Assembly: GCF_000956465.1 (NCBI RefSeq)
Contig: NZ_JYJA01000028.1
Span: 1 to 64,000 of the forward strand
Direction: 5' to 3'
Length of the DNA stretch: 64,000 nt
From: Microbacterium trichothecenolyticum
GTDB taxonomy: Bacteria; Actinomycetota; Actinomycetes; Actinomycetales; Microbacteriaceae
The translations under genes and the position numbers were made by a program. The stretch's first letter is position 1. Each line of letters starts with the position of its first letter. Below, in pieces: positions 17,161-28,103 of the stretch. Under the pieces are notes generated by a model. It was not told the origin of the DNA. It made no database searches and saw only the letters and a list, made by a program, of their open reading frames with translations.

Positions 17161-17873
17161 CGCGCCGCCAGCAGCGAGTCCGCGCCCGCGCGCCGGGACT
17201 CGTCGACGATGCGGCCGTCGCGCAGGAACACGATGCGGTCGGCGAAGGCGGCGTGGCGGGCCTCGTGCGTGACGAGGATGCCGGCGGCTCCGGCATCCAC
17301 CCGCGCGCGCAGCATCTTCAGCACCATCTCTCCCGTCACCGAGTCCAGCGCGCCGGTGGGCTCGTCGGCGAGGATCAGCCGGCGCCCGCCGACGACGGCG
17401 CGGGCGATCGCGACGCGCTGCTGCTGCCCGCCCGACAGGTCGTCGGGGTACGAGCCGGCCTTGTCTTCCAGGCCGACCGACGCGAGGGCATCGCGTCCGG
17501 CGCGTCGCGCCACTCGGGATCGGAAGCCGTCGAGTTCGAGCGGCAGGGTGACGTTCTCGAGCGCGGTGAGCGTCGGGATGAGGTTGAAGTCCTGGAACAC
17601 GAAGCCGAGCGAGCGTCGGCGGAGCCGTGCGAGCTGCGCCGGCGTCTGCTCGCTGAGGTACTGCCCCTCGACGATCACCTCGCCGGAGGTCGGGATCGCG
17701 AGACCACCGGCGATCGACAGCAGCGTCGACTTGCCCGAGCCCGACGGACCCATCACCGCGACCAGCTCGCCCTGGCTCACCTCGAAGTCGACGCCCGACA
17801 GCGCCGAGACCGCCGTCGCTCCGGTGCCGTACTGCTGCGTCACACCGATGAGACGCAGCACCGTGTCGGTCAT
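17157..17873 (-). CDS. ABC transporter ATP-binding protein (MacB/BceA type)
   Basis: ATPase of 238 residues with Walker A GPSGSGKST, Q-loop (FVFQDFNLIP), signature LSGGQQQR and Walker B LILADEPTGALD, typical of the lipoprotein/antibiotic-export subfamily. The start at 17873 gives MTDTVLRLIGV and overlaps the PadR stop by 4 bp; its own stop overlaps the permease start by 4 bp. The PadR-ATPase-permease order points to inducible efflux. Confidence 0.93.
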   Translation of the reverse strand: MTDTVLRLIGVTQQYGTGATAVSALSGVDFEVSQGELVAVMGPSGSGKSTLLSIAGGLAIPTSGEVIVEGQYLSEQTPAQLARLRRRSLGFVFQDFNLIPTLTALENVTLPLELDGFRSRVARRAGRDALASVGLEDKAGSYPDDLSGGQQQRVAIARAVVGGRRLILADEPTGALDSVTGEMVLKMLRARVDAGAAGILVTHEARHAAFADRIVFLRDGRIVDESRRAGADSLLAAR

Positions 17874-18487
17874 CGCGCCTTCTCGGAGGCGACGGATGCC
17901 TCGGCTCTGGCCGGACGCCCGCGCTTGGGCTTGTCGGTCGAGAGTTCGAGCGCCATGGCGTGATGCGGGTGCAGCGCCAGGCGCTGCTCGGAGTGGTCGA
18001 GCCAGCGCACCTCGGCTTCGGCCGAGAAGATCATGGAGTCGACGACGAGCGACCACGCGAGCTCCTCCGGGCCGTCGGGGCTCGCGCCGGCGTATTTCGC
18101 CCGATTGAGCTCCTGCAGCTGTGCGAGCGACGAGCGACGCTGCGTCTGGATGATGTCCGACACGTCCACGCCTGGCAGGGTCGCGGCGACCGCAAGCTTG
18201 ATCGCGAGCTCGTCGCGGGTGCCCTGCGCACGCTGCACCGGCGAGGCCAGCCAGTCGCGCACCTCGGCGGCTCCGGCATCCGTGATCTCCCAGTAGACGT
18301 GACCGTGCTCGTCCACATCGCCCTTCTCGACGAGTCCGTCGCGTTCGAGGCGGTCGAGCGTGTTGTAGATCTGGCCCACGTTGAGCGGCCAGGTCGACCC
18401 TGTGCGCCGGTCGAACTCGGCGCGCAGCTGATAGCCGTAGCACGGGCCCTGATCGAGGATCGCGAGCAGACTCTGACGAACGGACAT
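17870..18487 (-). CDS. PadR-family transcriptional regulator
   Basis: Regulator of 205 residues. The N-terminal winged helix has the PadR hallmarks (LLAILDQGPCYGYQL, then GQIYNTLDRLERDGLV), followed by a helical dimerisation region near 110-175 and a basic tail (KPKRGRPAR). It sits in the middle of the operon, 22 bp after the first permease and overlapping the second ATPase. PadR proteins usually repress adjacent efflux genes until a toxic ligand binds; the likely operator is upstream of the operon at 21550-21590. Confidence 0.93.
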   Translation of the reverse strand: MSVRQSLLAILDQGPCYGYQLRAEFDRRTGSTWPLNVGQIYNTLDRLERDGLVEKGDVDEHGHVYWEITDAGAAEVRDWLASPVQRAQGTRDELAIKLAVAATLPGVDVSDIIQTQRRSSLAQLQELNRAKYAGASPDGPEELAWSLVVDSMIFSAEAEVRWLDHSEQRLALHPHHAMALELSTDKPKRGRPARAEASVASEKAR

Positions 18488-18509
18488 GGGATCTCCTTCG
18501 GGTGGAGGG

Positions 18510-19718
18510 TCAGAAGCGCAATGCGTCGATGACGTTGGAGCGCACCGCCATGAGCGCCGGGATGAAGCCGGCCAGCGCGCCGATCGCGACGGCTGCGACG
18601 AGCCCGGTGACGGCGGCGCGCACCGGGAAGGGCGGGATGTCCTGCATGCCGGAGAACATGTCCATGACGAACGGCGCCTTGAGCACCGCCACCGCGATCG
18701 CGATGCCGATCACGCCGGCGACCGCCGTCGCCACGACGCTCTCGAGCAGCACCGACGTGAAGATGCGGCCCTGCGTCGCGCCGAAGCTGCGGCGCACCCC
18801 GATCTCGCGGATGCGCTGGCGCATCGCCACGAGCTGGATGTTGACGAGCCCGAGACCGCCCAGCAGCAGCACCAGCCCGGCGATGCCTCCGGTGATCACC
18901 TCGAACGCGGCCATCGAGCTCTGCGCGTCCGGCCGCGAGGCCCAGTCCGTGCGGTTCACGCTGACCTGGATGTCGTCCTGTCCCGCGCGCAGATCCGCCG
19001 CGAGCGCGGGCCCGAGGTCGGCGACGCCGTCCTCCGGCACCCACGTCTCCCATGCGATCATGGCGTCGGCGGGGAGCGCGTCACGCCGCGCGGCGTACGA
19101 GTCGTACATGAGCGTCACGCGCTTCTCCTCGTCGCCGGCGTACTGGCGCGGCGTCACGCCGACGACCGTGTACCGGCCGGCGAGATCGCCCTGCAGACTC
19201 AGTGCGAAGCCCGGGCCGAGGGCGGGGCGGCCGTAGACGTCCCAGAGGGCCTCGGTGATCACCGCCGGGGGAGCGAGCAGCTCGGCGTCGGCGTCCTGGA
19301 ACCAGCGGCCCTCGAGGACGGCGGACCGGTGGATCACGGCGTAGGCGGGGTCGACCAGACGCGCCATCACCGGTCGCACCTGCTCGGGCGTCTGCAGCTG
19401 CAGCTGCACCGGGTCGACGATGCGCGTGAGGTGCGAGAACGAGTAGCGCTCCGAGACACGGGCGAGGTGGGCGTCGAACGACTCCCAGTCCATCGGCGCG
19501 CCGTCGGTGCGCGACGCCGTGATCGACAGCGTCGCCGGCCGGCCGCCACTCTGGTCGGACTGCTCGGCCATCTGCTGACGCTGGTATTCGCTGAGGGCGA
19601 CGACCGCCGTCAGCGCACCGACCGAGACCGCGATGCCGATGAGGCTCAGCAGCACCCGCAGCTTGTGATGGCGCAGCTCCGACCACGCCTCGCCCAGCGC
19701 TCCGACAAGACCGCTCAC
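18510..19718 (-). CDS. MacB-like ABC transporter permease
   Basis: Permease of 402 residues starting at GTG 19718, whose GTGA overlaps the ATPase stop. It has an N-terminal helix (about 20-45), a large periplasmic-type domain (about 50-270) and three C-terminal helices with the conserved GVRRSFGAT-like loop and the final NVIDALRF. Together with the ATPase and adaptor genes before it, this is a MacAB-type tripartite-like exporter adapted to a Gram-positive envelope. Confidence 0.92.
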   Translation of the reverse strand: MSGLVGALGEAWSELRHHKLRVLLSLIGIAVSVGALTAVVALSEYQRQQMAEQSDQSGGRPATLSITASRTDGAPMDWESFDAHLARVSERYSFSHLTRIVDPVQLQLQTPEQVRPVMARLVDPAYAVIHRSAVLEGRWFQDADAELLAPPAVITEALWDVYGRPALGPGFALSLQGDLAGRYTVVGVTPRQYAGDEEKRVTLMYDSYAARRDALPADAMIAWETWVPEDGVADLGPALAADLRAGQDDIQVSVNRTDWASRPDAQSSMAAFEVITGGIAGLVLLLGGLGLVNIQLVAMRQRIREIGVRRSFGATQGRIFTSVLLESVVATAVAGVIGIAIAVAVLKAPFVMDMFSGMQDIPPFPVRAAVTGLVAAVAIGALAGFIPALMAVRSNVIDALRF

Positions 19719-20611
19719 GACGCCACCTCCGCGCGCTCCGGTTCGTCTTCGCGCGAGGCGGCCTCGACGGCCCCCACGCCCCCTCCGCCCTCCGACGGCA
19801 CGCCGGACGGAGCCTCCGGGCGCGTCGGCCCGGCCCCGGCCTCGACACCCGGCTCCTCCACGCTCGCGGCGAGTTCGGGTGCCGACGGGTTCGCCTCCGC
19901 CGGCGTCGGTGCGCCGCCGAGGTCGAACCGCGTGAGCACACCGGCGTCGAGGCGGTAATGCCGTCGGGCGCGGGCGGCGACGTGGAGGTCGTGCGTGATG
20001 GTCACGAGCGCGGCGTCGGCCTCCGAGGCGATGTCGTCGAGGAGCTCCATGACCGTCGCGCCGGTCTCGACGTCGAGGGCGCCCGTGGGCTCGTCGGCGA
20101 GGATCAGGGCAGGCCGGCGCACGAGCGCGCGGGCGATCGCCACGCGCTGCTGCTCGCCCCCCGACATCTGCTCGGGCGTCGACTCGAGGCGGTGACCGAG
20201 GCCGACGCGCTCGAGCATCTCGGTCGCCGTGCGCCGGCGGCGCCAGAACTCGCGGCCGCTCGCGTAGCCGAGCGGCATCTCCACGTTCTCCAGCGCCGTG
20301 CGCCCGGCGAGCAGGTTGAACTGCTGGAAGACGAATCCGACGTTGCGGCCGCGGAGGCGATCGAGCTTGCCGCGCCGCATCTTGCGCACCGGGTCGCCGC
20401 GGAACCACACCGCGCCCTCGGAGGGGCGGTCCAGCATGCCCATGAGGTTCAGGAGCGTCGACTTGCCCGACCCGCTGCGTCCGACGATCGCGACGTGGTC
20501 TCCGGCGGCGACGGCGAGGTCGATGCCGCGGAGGATGTCGAGGCGGCTGTCGTCGGGGAGCAGGACGTGCTTGGCGACGCCCTCGAGGCGGACGAGGCTC
20601 ACCAGCTCCAC
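19715..20611 (-). CDS. ABC transporter ATP-binding protein with Pro-rich C-terminal tail
   Basis: ATPase of 298 residues: Walker A GRSGSGKST, FVFQQFNLLAG, signature MSGGEQQR, Walker B LILADEPTGALD. The catalytic domain ends near residue 230; the remaining ~65 residues are low-complexity (AGAGPTRPEAPSGVPSEGG). The DNA for this tail (about 19768-19840) resembles the intergenic palindromic element at 12252-12330, including an exact 17-bp match, so the tail may come from an inserted repeat. It overlaps the adaptor gene by 13 bp and the permease by 4 bp. Confidence 0.92.
   Translation of the reverse strand: MELVSLVRLEGVAKHVLLPDDSRLDILRGIDLAVAAGDHVAIVGRSGSGKSTLLNLMGMLDRPSEGAVWFRGDPVRKMRRGKLDRLRGRNVGFVFQQFNLLAGRTALENVEMPLGYASGREFWRRRRTATEMLERVGLGHRLESTPEQMSGGEQQRVAIARALVRRPALILADEPTGALDVETGATVMELLDDIASEADAALVTITHDLHVAARARRHYRLDAGVLTRFDLGGAPTPAEANPSAPELAASVEEPGVEAGAGPTRPEAPSGVPSEGGGGVGAVEAASREDEPERAEVAS
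19768..19840. repeat. Diverged copy of the intergenic palindromic element inside an ABC ATPase gene (copy B)
   Basis: Aligned by eye with 12252-12330, there is a 5' block (GACGG(G)CCCCCACGCC) and a 3' block that includes GGAGCCTCCGGGCGCGT at 19809-19825 followed by GGCCCGGC after one variable base. The middle differs in sequence and length. Here it is read in frame as part of the protein tail. Confidence 0.6.
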
Positions 20612-21528
20612 CCCGCGGGCTCGCAGTACTCGCCGCCCATGCCGTCGTCATAGCAGACCGGGTCGTCTCCGGCGAGGACGCCGGGCACGTACTGGCGCAC
20701 CTGCTCGCCCTCCTCGAGGCCCGCGGTCACCTCGACGAAGGCGCCGTCGCTCACGCCGAGCGAGACGTCCCGCTCCTCGAGCTCGCCGGTGCCGGCGTCC
20801 ACCCAGACGACGCCCGTGCCCGACCCGCCCTTGACCGCCGTGGTCGGCACGACGAGCACGTCGGACACCGTGCCGAGGTCGATGTCGAGCTGCGCCTGCA
20901 GCCCTGCGAACACGACCTGATCGGCCGGCACCGCGCACGTGACCGTCGTGGTGCCGTCCTCGGCGACCGACACCTTCAGCCCGGTGCAGGTGAACGGCGC
21001 GGGGCCGCCCTGGATGGTGACGGATCCCTCGGACGGGGCTCCCTGCAGTCGGTACAGCTGCACCGGATCGACCGTGGCCTGCACGTGGAACCGAGCGGGC
21101 GTCAGCGACGCCAGCTCGCCGCCGATCGATGCGGGCTGCCCCTTCACCACCGCGATCTCGGTCACCTCGCCCGCCTCCGGGGCCAGGACGTCGATGCTCT
21201 TGACCGGGTCGGTCTGCTTGATGGTGAACAGCTTCTGCCCCGCCGTGACGGCCTGGCCCTCGCCCACGTGGACCGCGGTGACGGTGCCGTCGACCTCGGA
21301 GCGGACCGGGTAGGCGGCGTCCCGGGCGATGGTGCCCGGCAGGCTGAGCGCGTTGGTGACGGCGCTGCGCTCGACGGGGACGACCGGATCGGCGATCTGC
21401 GCCGACGGCTGCGCGGCGGCGGTGGGCGCCGTGTCGGGGAAGAAGGCGATCTTCACCAGAGCGGCCGCGGCGATTCCCATCACGAGCACCAGCAGGATCG
21501 GGAAGACCCATCGACGCCAGACAACCAT
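20599..21528 (-). CDS. MacA/HlyD-like efflux adaptor protein
   Basis: Membrane-anchored adaptor of 309 residues with an N-terminal membrane helix (about 8-28), a lipoyl/HlyD-like hairpin region with paired motifs (VDGTVTAVHVGEGQAVTAG), and a C-terminal membrane-proximal beta domain; it ends with a Cys pair (CYDDGMGGEYC). ATG 21528 has GAGAGG upstream, and an extension to 21744 is unlikely because it crosses the operator region. It is the first gene of the operon and partners the adjacent MacB-like ATPase and permease. Confidence 0.87.
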   Translation of the reverse strand: MVVWRRWVFPILLVLVMGIAAAALVKIAFFPDTAPTAAAQPSAQIADPVVPVERSAVTNALSLPGTIARDAAYPVRSEVDGTVTAVHVGEGQAVTAGQKLFTIKQTDPVKSIDVLAPEAGEVTEIAVVKGQPASIGGELASLTPARFHVQATVDPVQLYRLQGAPSEGSVTIQGGPAPFTCTGLKVSVAEDGTTTVTCAVPADQVVFAGLQAQLDIDLGTVSDVLVVPTTAVKGGSGTGVVWVDAGTGELEERDVSLGVSDGAFVEVTAGLEEGEQVRQYVPGVLAGDDPVCYDDGMGGEYCEPAGWSW

Positions 21529-21549
21529 GTGACACCTCTCCGTCGGGGG

Positions 21550-21590
21550 CATACCGAGTATGTAGTCACCGAGTATATGCATACCCGGCA
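21550..21590. promoter_or_regulatory. Operator/promoter region of the efflux operon (PadR candidate site)
   Basis: Two direct copies of ACCGAGTAT (21553-21561, 21568-21576) are spaced 15 bp apart. The first lies in the perfect palindrome CATAC-CGA-GTATG (21550-21562); the second leads into GTAT-ATGC-ATAC (21573-21584), followed by further CAT/ATG symmetry. This A/T-rich patch stands out in GC-rich DNA 22-62 bp before the adaptor start. PadR sites are often ATAC/GTAT- or ATGT/ACAT-type palindromes, so the operon's own PadR is the natural candidate. Confidence 0.55.
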
Positions 21591-21827
21591 TGCATCCCAA
21601 CGGATGCTCCGCCCGTGCGCGTGTCGCGCTCGTACGCCGCGCGGGCGGCGGTTCCACCCGCTCGTCGCGGAGTAGTCGGCGGTGCCGCAGTCCCCATGGA
21701 CGAATGCACACCCAGCGCACACCAAGGTCACGGGTGGATAACATAGGCAGGTATGTCTGGGGTCATGCACCCCGGCGGCACTGGCGCCGTTGCGCCGCTC
21801 CCGAAAGCCTGAAGATGGAGACACTCC
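21591..21827. other. Intergenic region before secA
   Basis: Part of the largest gap (299 bp) between the divergent efflux operon and secA. I see no RNA gene or ORF of note. A locally A/T-richer stretch around 21735-21760 (GGATAACATAGG, GGTATGTCT) probably holds the secA promoter, but no convincing -35/-10 pair can be assigned. Confidence 0.4.
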
Positions 21828-24662
<2,835 letters not shown>

Positions 24663-24671
24663 GACTCGCTC

Positions 24672-24709
24672 GCCAGGTGGCCCGCGCGCGAGCGCGGGCC
24701 ACCTGGCGT
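24672..24709 (+). terminator. Terminator after secA
   Basis: CGCCAGGTGGCCCGCGC (24672-24688) pairs perfectly over 17 bp with 24693-24709, with a 4-nt loop. It starts 10 nt after the secA stop. Confidence 0.85.
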
Positions 24710-24745
24710 CCATTGGCCCTCCTCGGCCGCCGATATCCTGAAGCG

Positions 24746-25972
24746 ATGAGTCCCCTCCGCCCCCTCGATCAGTCGAGCAAGCTCCAGAACGTTCTCTACG
24801 AGATCCGCGGGCAGGCACTGGCAGAGGCCGACCGGCTGGAGGACGACGGGCACACGATCCTCAAGCTGAACACGGGCAACCCCGCCGTGTTCGGGTTCGA
24901 GGCGCCGTTCCAGATCGTGCGCGACATGATCGAGGCCGTCCCGCACGCCCACGGTTACAGCGACAGCAAGGGCATCATGTCGGCGCGGCGCGCGGTCGTG
25001 TCGCGCTACGAGCAGGTGCCCGGCTTCCCGCAGTTCGACCCCGACGACGTCTATCTCGGCAACGGCGTGTCCGAGCTCATCACGATGACGATGCAGGCCC
25101 TCCTCGACGAGGGCGACGAGGTGCTCATCCCCGCACCCGACTATCCGCTGTGGACCGCGATGACGAGCCTCGCCGGCGGCACACCCGTGCACTACCGCTG
25201 CGACCCCGATGCCGATTGGCAGCCCTCGCTGGAAGACATCCGTGAGAAGGTCACGCCGCGCACCAAGGCGATCGTCGTCATCAACCCCAACAACCCGACC
25301 GGCGCCGTCTACAGCCGGGAGGTTCTCCAGGGGATCGTCGAGATCGCGCGCGAGAATTCGCTGCTGCTGCTATCGGACGAGATCTACGACCGCATCCTGT
25401 TCGACGAGGCGCAGCACATCCCGCTCGCGACGCTCGCGCCCGACCTGCTGTGCCTCACGTTCAACGGCCTGTCGAAGACGTACCGCGTTGCGGGCTATCG
25501 CTCCGGCTGGCTCGTGATCACCGGTCCGAAGAAGCACGCGGCGGGCTTCCTGGAGGGCATCCAGCTCCTCGCGTCCACACGGCTGTGCCCCAACGTGCCG
25601 GCGCAGTACGCCGTCCAGGCCGCGCTGTCGGGCGTCCAGTCGATCGACGCGCTCATCGCGCCCGAGGGGCGCCTCCATGAGCAGCGGGATGCGGCGTGGG
25701 AGGGCCTCGAGCGCATCCCCGGCGTGACGTGCCTCAAGCCGAGGGGCGCGCTCTACGCGTTCCCGCGGCTCGACCCGAACGTGTACGAGATCCGCGACGA
25801 CGCCAAGCTCGTCTACGACTTCCTCGTCGCCGAGCACGTGCTGCTGGTGCAGGGCACCGGCTTCAACTGGCCGACCCCCGACCACCTGCGCATCGTCACG
25901 CTGCCCGAGGCCCGCGTCCTCGCGGAGGCCGTCGAGCGGCTCGGCAACTTCCTCTCCTCGTACAAGCAGTAG
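24746..25972 (+). CDS. Pyridoxal-phosphate aminotransferase, AlaA-like
   Basis: Class I aminotransferase of 408 residues with the family landmarks NPNNPTGAVY, SDEIYDRI and the PLP-lysine region FNGLSKTYRVAGYRSGW, plus the C-terminal Arg region for substrate carboxylate. Similarity is greatest to the glutamate-pyruvate aminotransferase AlaA, which makes alanine. The start at ATG 24746 has no ribosome site; a TATCCT -10 (24734-24739) ends 6 nt before it, so the transcript is probably leaderless. Confidence 0.92.
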   Translation: MSPLRPLDQSSKLQNVLYEIRGQALAEADRLEDDGHTILKLNTGNPAVFGFEAPFQIVRDMIEAVPHAHGYSDSKGIMSARRAVVSRYEQVPGFPQFDPDDVYLGNGVSELITMTMQALLDEGDEVLIPAPDYPLWTAMTSLAGGTPVHYRCDPDADWQPSLEDIREKVTPRTKAIVVINPNNPTGAVYSREVLQGIVEIARENSLLLLSDEIYDRILFDEAQHIPLATLAPDLLCLTFNGLSKTYRVAGYRSGWLVITGPKKHAAGFLEGIQLLASTRLCPNVPAQYAVQAALSGVQSIDALIAPEGRLHEQRDAAWEGLERIPGVTCLKPRGALYAFPRLDPNVYEIRDDAKLVYDFLVAEHVLLVQGTGFNWPTPDHLRIVTLPEARVLAEAVERLGNFLSSYKQ

Positions 25973-26045
25973 CAGACGTCGGCTGCGAGTCGCGGCGTGC
26001 GTCAACCCCCTCGCGTGACGCGGCCGTGCGTCGTACTTTCGCGGC

Positions 26046-26402
26046 ATGTCCATCGAACTGAACCAGCCGGCGCTGCGCCATGCGCGGGCGCTCATCCGGG
26101 ACGGCAAGGTCGTGCGCGATGAACGCGACGATTGGTCGGAAGCCGCGCCGACAGCCGACGAGGAGAACTCGTACATCGAGCGAGAAGGATGGACGGAGTA
26201 CTCCCACTGGCACATCGGCATCGACCATCGCGAGAACGAGGAGACGAAGCAGGCGTACTCGTTCCCCGTGGGCGACTTCAAGAAGGTCCACCGGTCCGGG
26301 GTGATCTCGGCTGAGAGCCGCGCCGGACAGCATGGCCACTACGAGATCCGCGACGCGCTGCGGTCGCTGCTCGAGCTCATCGACGACCACGACAAGAGCT
26401 GA
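26046..26402 (+). CDS. Small conserved acidic protein of unknown function
   Basis: Protein of 118 residues, soluble and acidic, with a distinctive Trp/His segment (YSHWHIGIDHRENEE) and a C-terminal helix (EIRDALRSLLELIDDH). I recognise no functional family. A TACTTT -10 at 26034-26039 ends 6 nt before ATG 26046, so it is probably leaderless and expressed on its own. A terminator-like hairpin follows. Confidence 0.8.
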   Translation: MSIELNQPALRHARALIRDGKVVRDERDDWSEAAPTADEENSYIEREGWTEYSHWHIGIDHRENEETKQAYSFPVGDFKKVHRSGVISAESRAGQHGHYEIRDALRSLLELIDDHDKS

Positions 26403-26403
26403 C

Positions 26404-26441
26404 GACGGGACCGGCCGCATCGTCGGGGCCGGCTCCGTCGC
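26404..26441. terminator. Bidirectional terminator
   Basis: CGACGG (26404-26409) and CCGGCC (26412-26417) pair with GGCCGG (26428-26433) and CCGTCG (26436-26441) around a 10-nt loop and a 2x2 internal mismatch. It sits between convergent genes. The following bases to 26507 hold nothing else recognisable. Confidence 0.6.
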
Positions 26442-26507
26442 CGGATCGTGGACGCCGTCGCCTCCCACGGCACCGTCAGCCGGGCGCGGGTGACGGCGGC
26501 GCGTGCG

Positions 26508-26948
26508 TCAGAGCAGAGCGAGCGAGGTCGCGCGCCAGCGGCCGTCCATGCCCTCGAGGCGCACGGCGAGGGCGCGCGTGCGCGCAGGCCCCCGCACGAC
26601 GATGACCGCCTCGATGATGCCGTCGGCGGGGGAGGACTCGTGCACCGACATGATCGTGTGCACGGGGCGCCTCGCCGCCACACCCCGCGCGCTGCGCGCC
26701 CGCGTCGCGAGGTTCGCGCGCGTGACGAGCTTGCGGTAGGCGTCCTCGGTGAGCCAGCGAGCGAGCTGGTCGACTTCGCGGACGCCCGCGAAGACCTCGA
26801 GCACGCCGACCGTGAGGTTGCGCAGGAACGGCTCCGGAGCGGGGAGCGCGGTGGACGGCGTCCGCTGCGGCGCGAAGAACTCTGCGACCTGCGCGCTGCT
26901 GCGGGACGCATAGGGTACGCGGGCGGTGCCCGCGGGCGTCGTTGCCAT
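26508..26948 (-). CDS. Rv3235-family conserved protein
   Basis: Protein of 146 residues of the actinobacterial Rv3235 family: a variable N-terminus, then a helical segment (VGVLEVFAGVREVDQLARWL) and a C-terminal beta-rich part with the conserved end GRWRATSLALL. Such genes often lie near secA. The start is placed at ATG 26948; a TTG three codons upstream is possible. The function is unknown. Confidence 0.75.
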   Translation of the reverse strand: MATTPAGTARVPYASRSSAQVAEFFAPQRTPSTALPAPEPFLRNLTVGVLEVFAGVREVDQLARWLTEDAYRKLVTRANLATRARSARGVAARRPVHTIMSVHESSPADGIIEAVIVVRGPARTRALAVRLEGMDGRWRATSLALL

Positions 26949-27077
26949 GGGTGCCAATCTCGACAGGGGGATGTCTTCCCGGACAGTAGATCACACAGCG
27001 AACTCTCAGGAAAATCATGCCCGGTCGGCTGTGGATAACTCGTCGGCCGATCGGCCGCGGTGCCCTACTCTCGCTGA

Positions 27078-27686
27078 GTGCGCTGGGACCGCTTCTTCGA
27101 CGACCTCGAGGATCAGCTCGCCTCCGAATGGGAGGCGGAGCGTGCCGCGCTCGACACCGAGGCCGAGCGCCTGCGGCTCTCCCGGGTGCAGCTGTCCGAG
27201 CGCCTCATGCTGCTCGCGGCCCGCGAGGGGGCCTCGCCGATCGTCGCGTCGTTCGACCTCGGCGATGGCGCCACGGTGCGGGCATCGGTGACCGGCGTCG
27301 GCGCTGACTGGGTCGCCCTGGCCCTCGCCGACGGACCGGGCGGCGCGGTGCTCGTGCCGTTCGCCTCGATCGGGGTCATCGGCCTGCCGCACGCCGACCT
27401 CCTGCGCACGGCGCGCCCTGCGCCGCCGCGGTCGTCCCTGGCCGACCGGCTCACCTTCGGCTTCGTGCTGCGCGACCTCGTCCGCCGCCGGGCGGGGGTC
27501 GCGGTGCACCTGGTGTCGGGGCGGGTCCTCACCGGCACGATCGATCGCGCCGGTGCCGACCACCTCGACCTCGCCGTGCACGACCAAGGCTCGCCGCGGC
27601 GCGCCGATGCGGTGTCGGGATACCGGCTGGTGCCGTTCGGGGCCATCGCCTGGATCCGAGCGGACGAGGCGCCGGCGATCCCCTGA
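27078..27686 (+). CDS. Conserved protein with two Sm-like beta-barrel repeats
   Basis: Protein of 202 residues. A charged helix at 1-50 is followed by two related beta-rich repeats, each ending in a VPF-x2-I motif: one near 55-105 (ATVRASVTGVGADWVALAL … LVPFASIGVI) and one near 140-195 (VHLVSGRVLTGTIDRAGADHLDLAV … LVPFGAIAWI). The pattern recalls tandem Sm/LSm-like folds, but no family name is assured. A TACTCT -10 (27066-27071) ends 6 nt before GTG 27078, so it is probably leaderless. Confidence 0.75.
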   Translation: MRWDRFFDDLEDQLASEWEAERAALDTEAERLRLSRVQLSERLMLLAAREGASPIVASFDLGDGATVRASVTGVGADWVALALADGPGGAVLVPFASIGVIGLPHADLLRTARPAPPRSSLADRLTFGFVLRDLVRRRAGVAVHLVSGRVLTGTIDRAGADHLDLAVHDQGSPRRADAVSGYRLVPFGAIAWIRADEAPAIP

Positions 27687-27723
27687 CCGCCGGGCCGATG
27701 CATCCGCGTGAGGGATGCCGCGC

Positions 27724-28005
27724 TCAGTCCGGGTGGCGTACGATGCTGCCGCCCCACAGCTCGGGGAAGCTGGCGGTCTGGGACTGACGCCACAGCGCCA
27801 TGCGCCGCGCCTCCTCGGCCTGGTCGTCGAGGTAGTCCCCGACGCTCGCGGCGTCGATCCGCCAGCGTGCGGGCGCGCCGACACGCAGTCCACGAAGCCG
27901 CCCTTCGTGGACCAGAGCCATGACCTCGTCGACCGACACGCCGAGCACTTCGCCCACCTGGGCGGGTGCGAGCAGACGCACGTCGGACGTCGGGTCATCT
28001 GACAT
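27724..28005 (-). CDS. MerR/excisionase-type helix-turn-helix protein
   Basis: Protein of 93 residues with a DNA-binding fold of the BldC/excisionase kind: LLAPAQVGEVLGVSVDEVMALVHEGRLRG, then a wing (RVGAPARWRIDAASVGDYL). A short charged helix and tail follow. The start is ATG 28005. It is divergent from the SAF/P-loop pair, which it may regulate, although no operator is visible in the 98-bp gap. Confidence 0.8.
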   Translation of the reverse strand: MSDDPTSDVRLLAPAQVGEVLGVSVDEVMALVHEGRLRGLRVGAPARWRIDAASVGDYLDDQAEEARRMALWRQSQTASFPELWGGSIVRHPD

Positions 28006-28103
28006 GCCCCCATTATGGACCTGCCTCCCCAGTGCGGGCTGGGCCCCCTCACCCCTGTGGATAACGCCCGACGGCCTCGCGCCGAGTCGGCGACGATGGA
28101 CGC

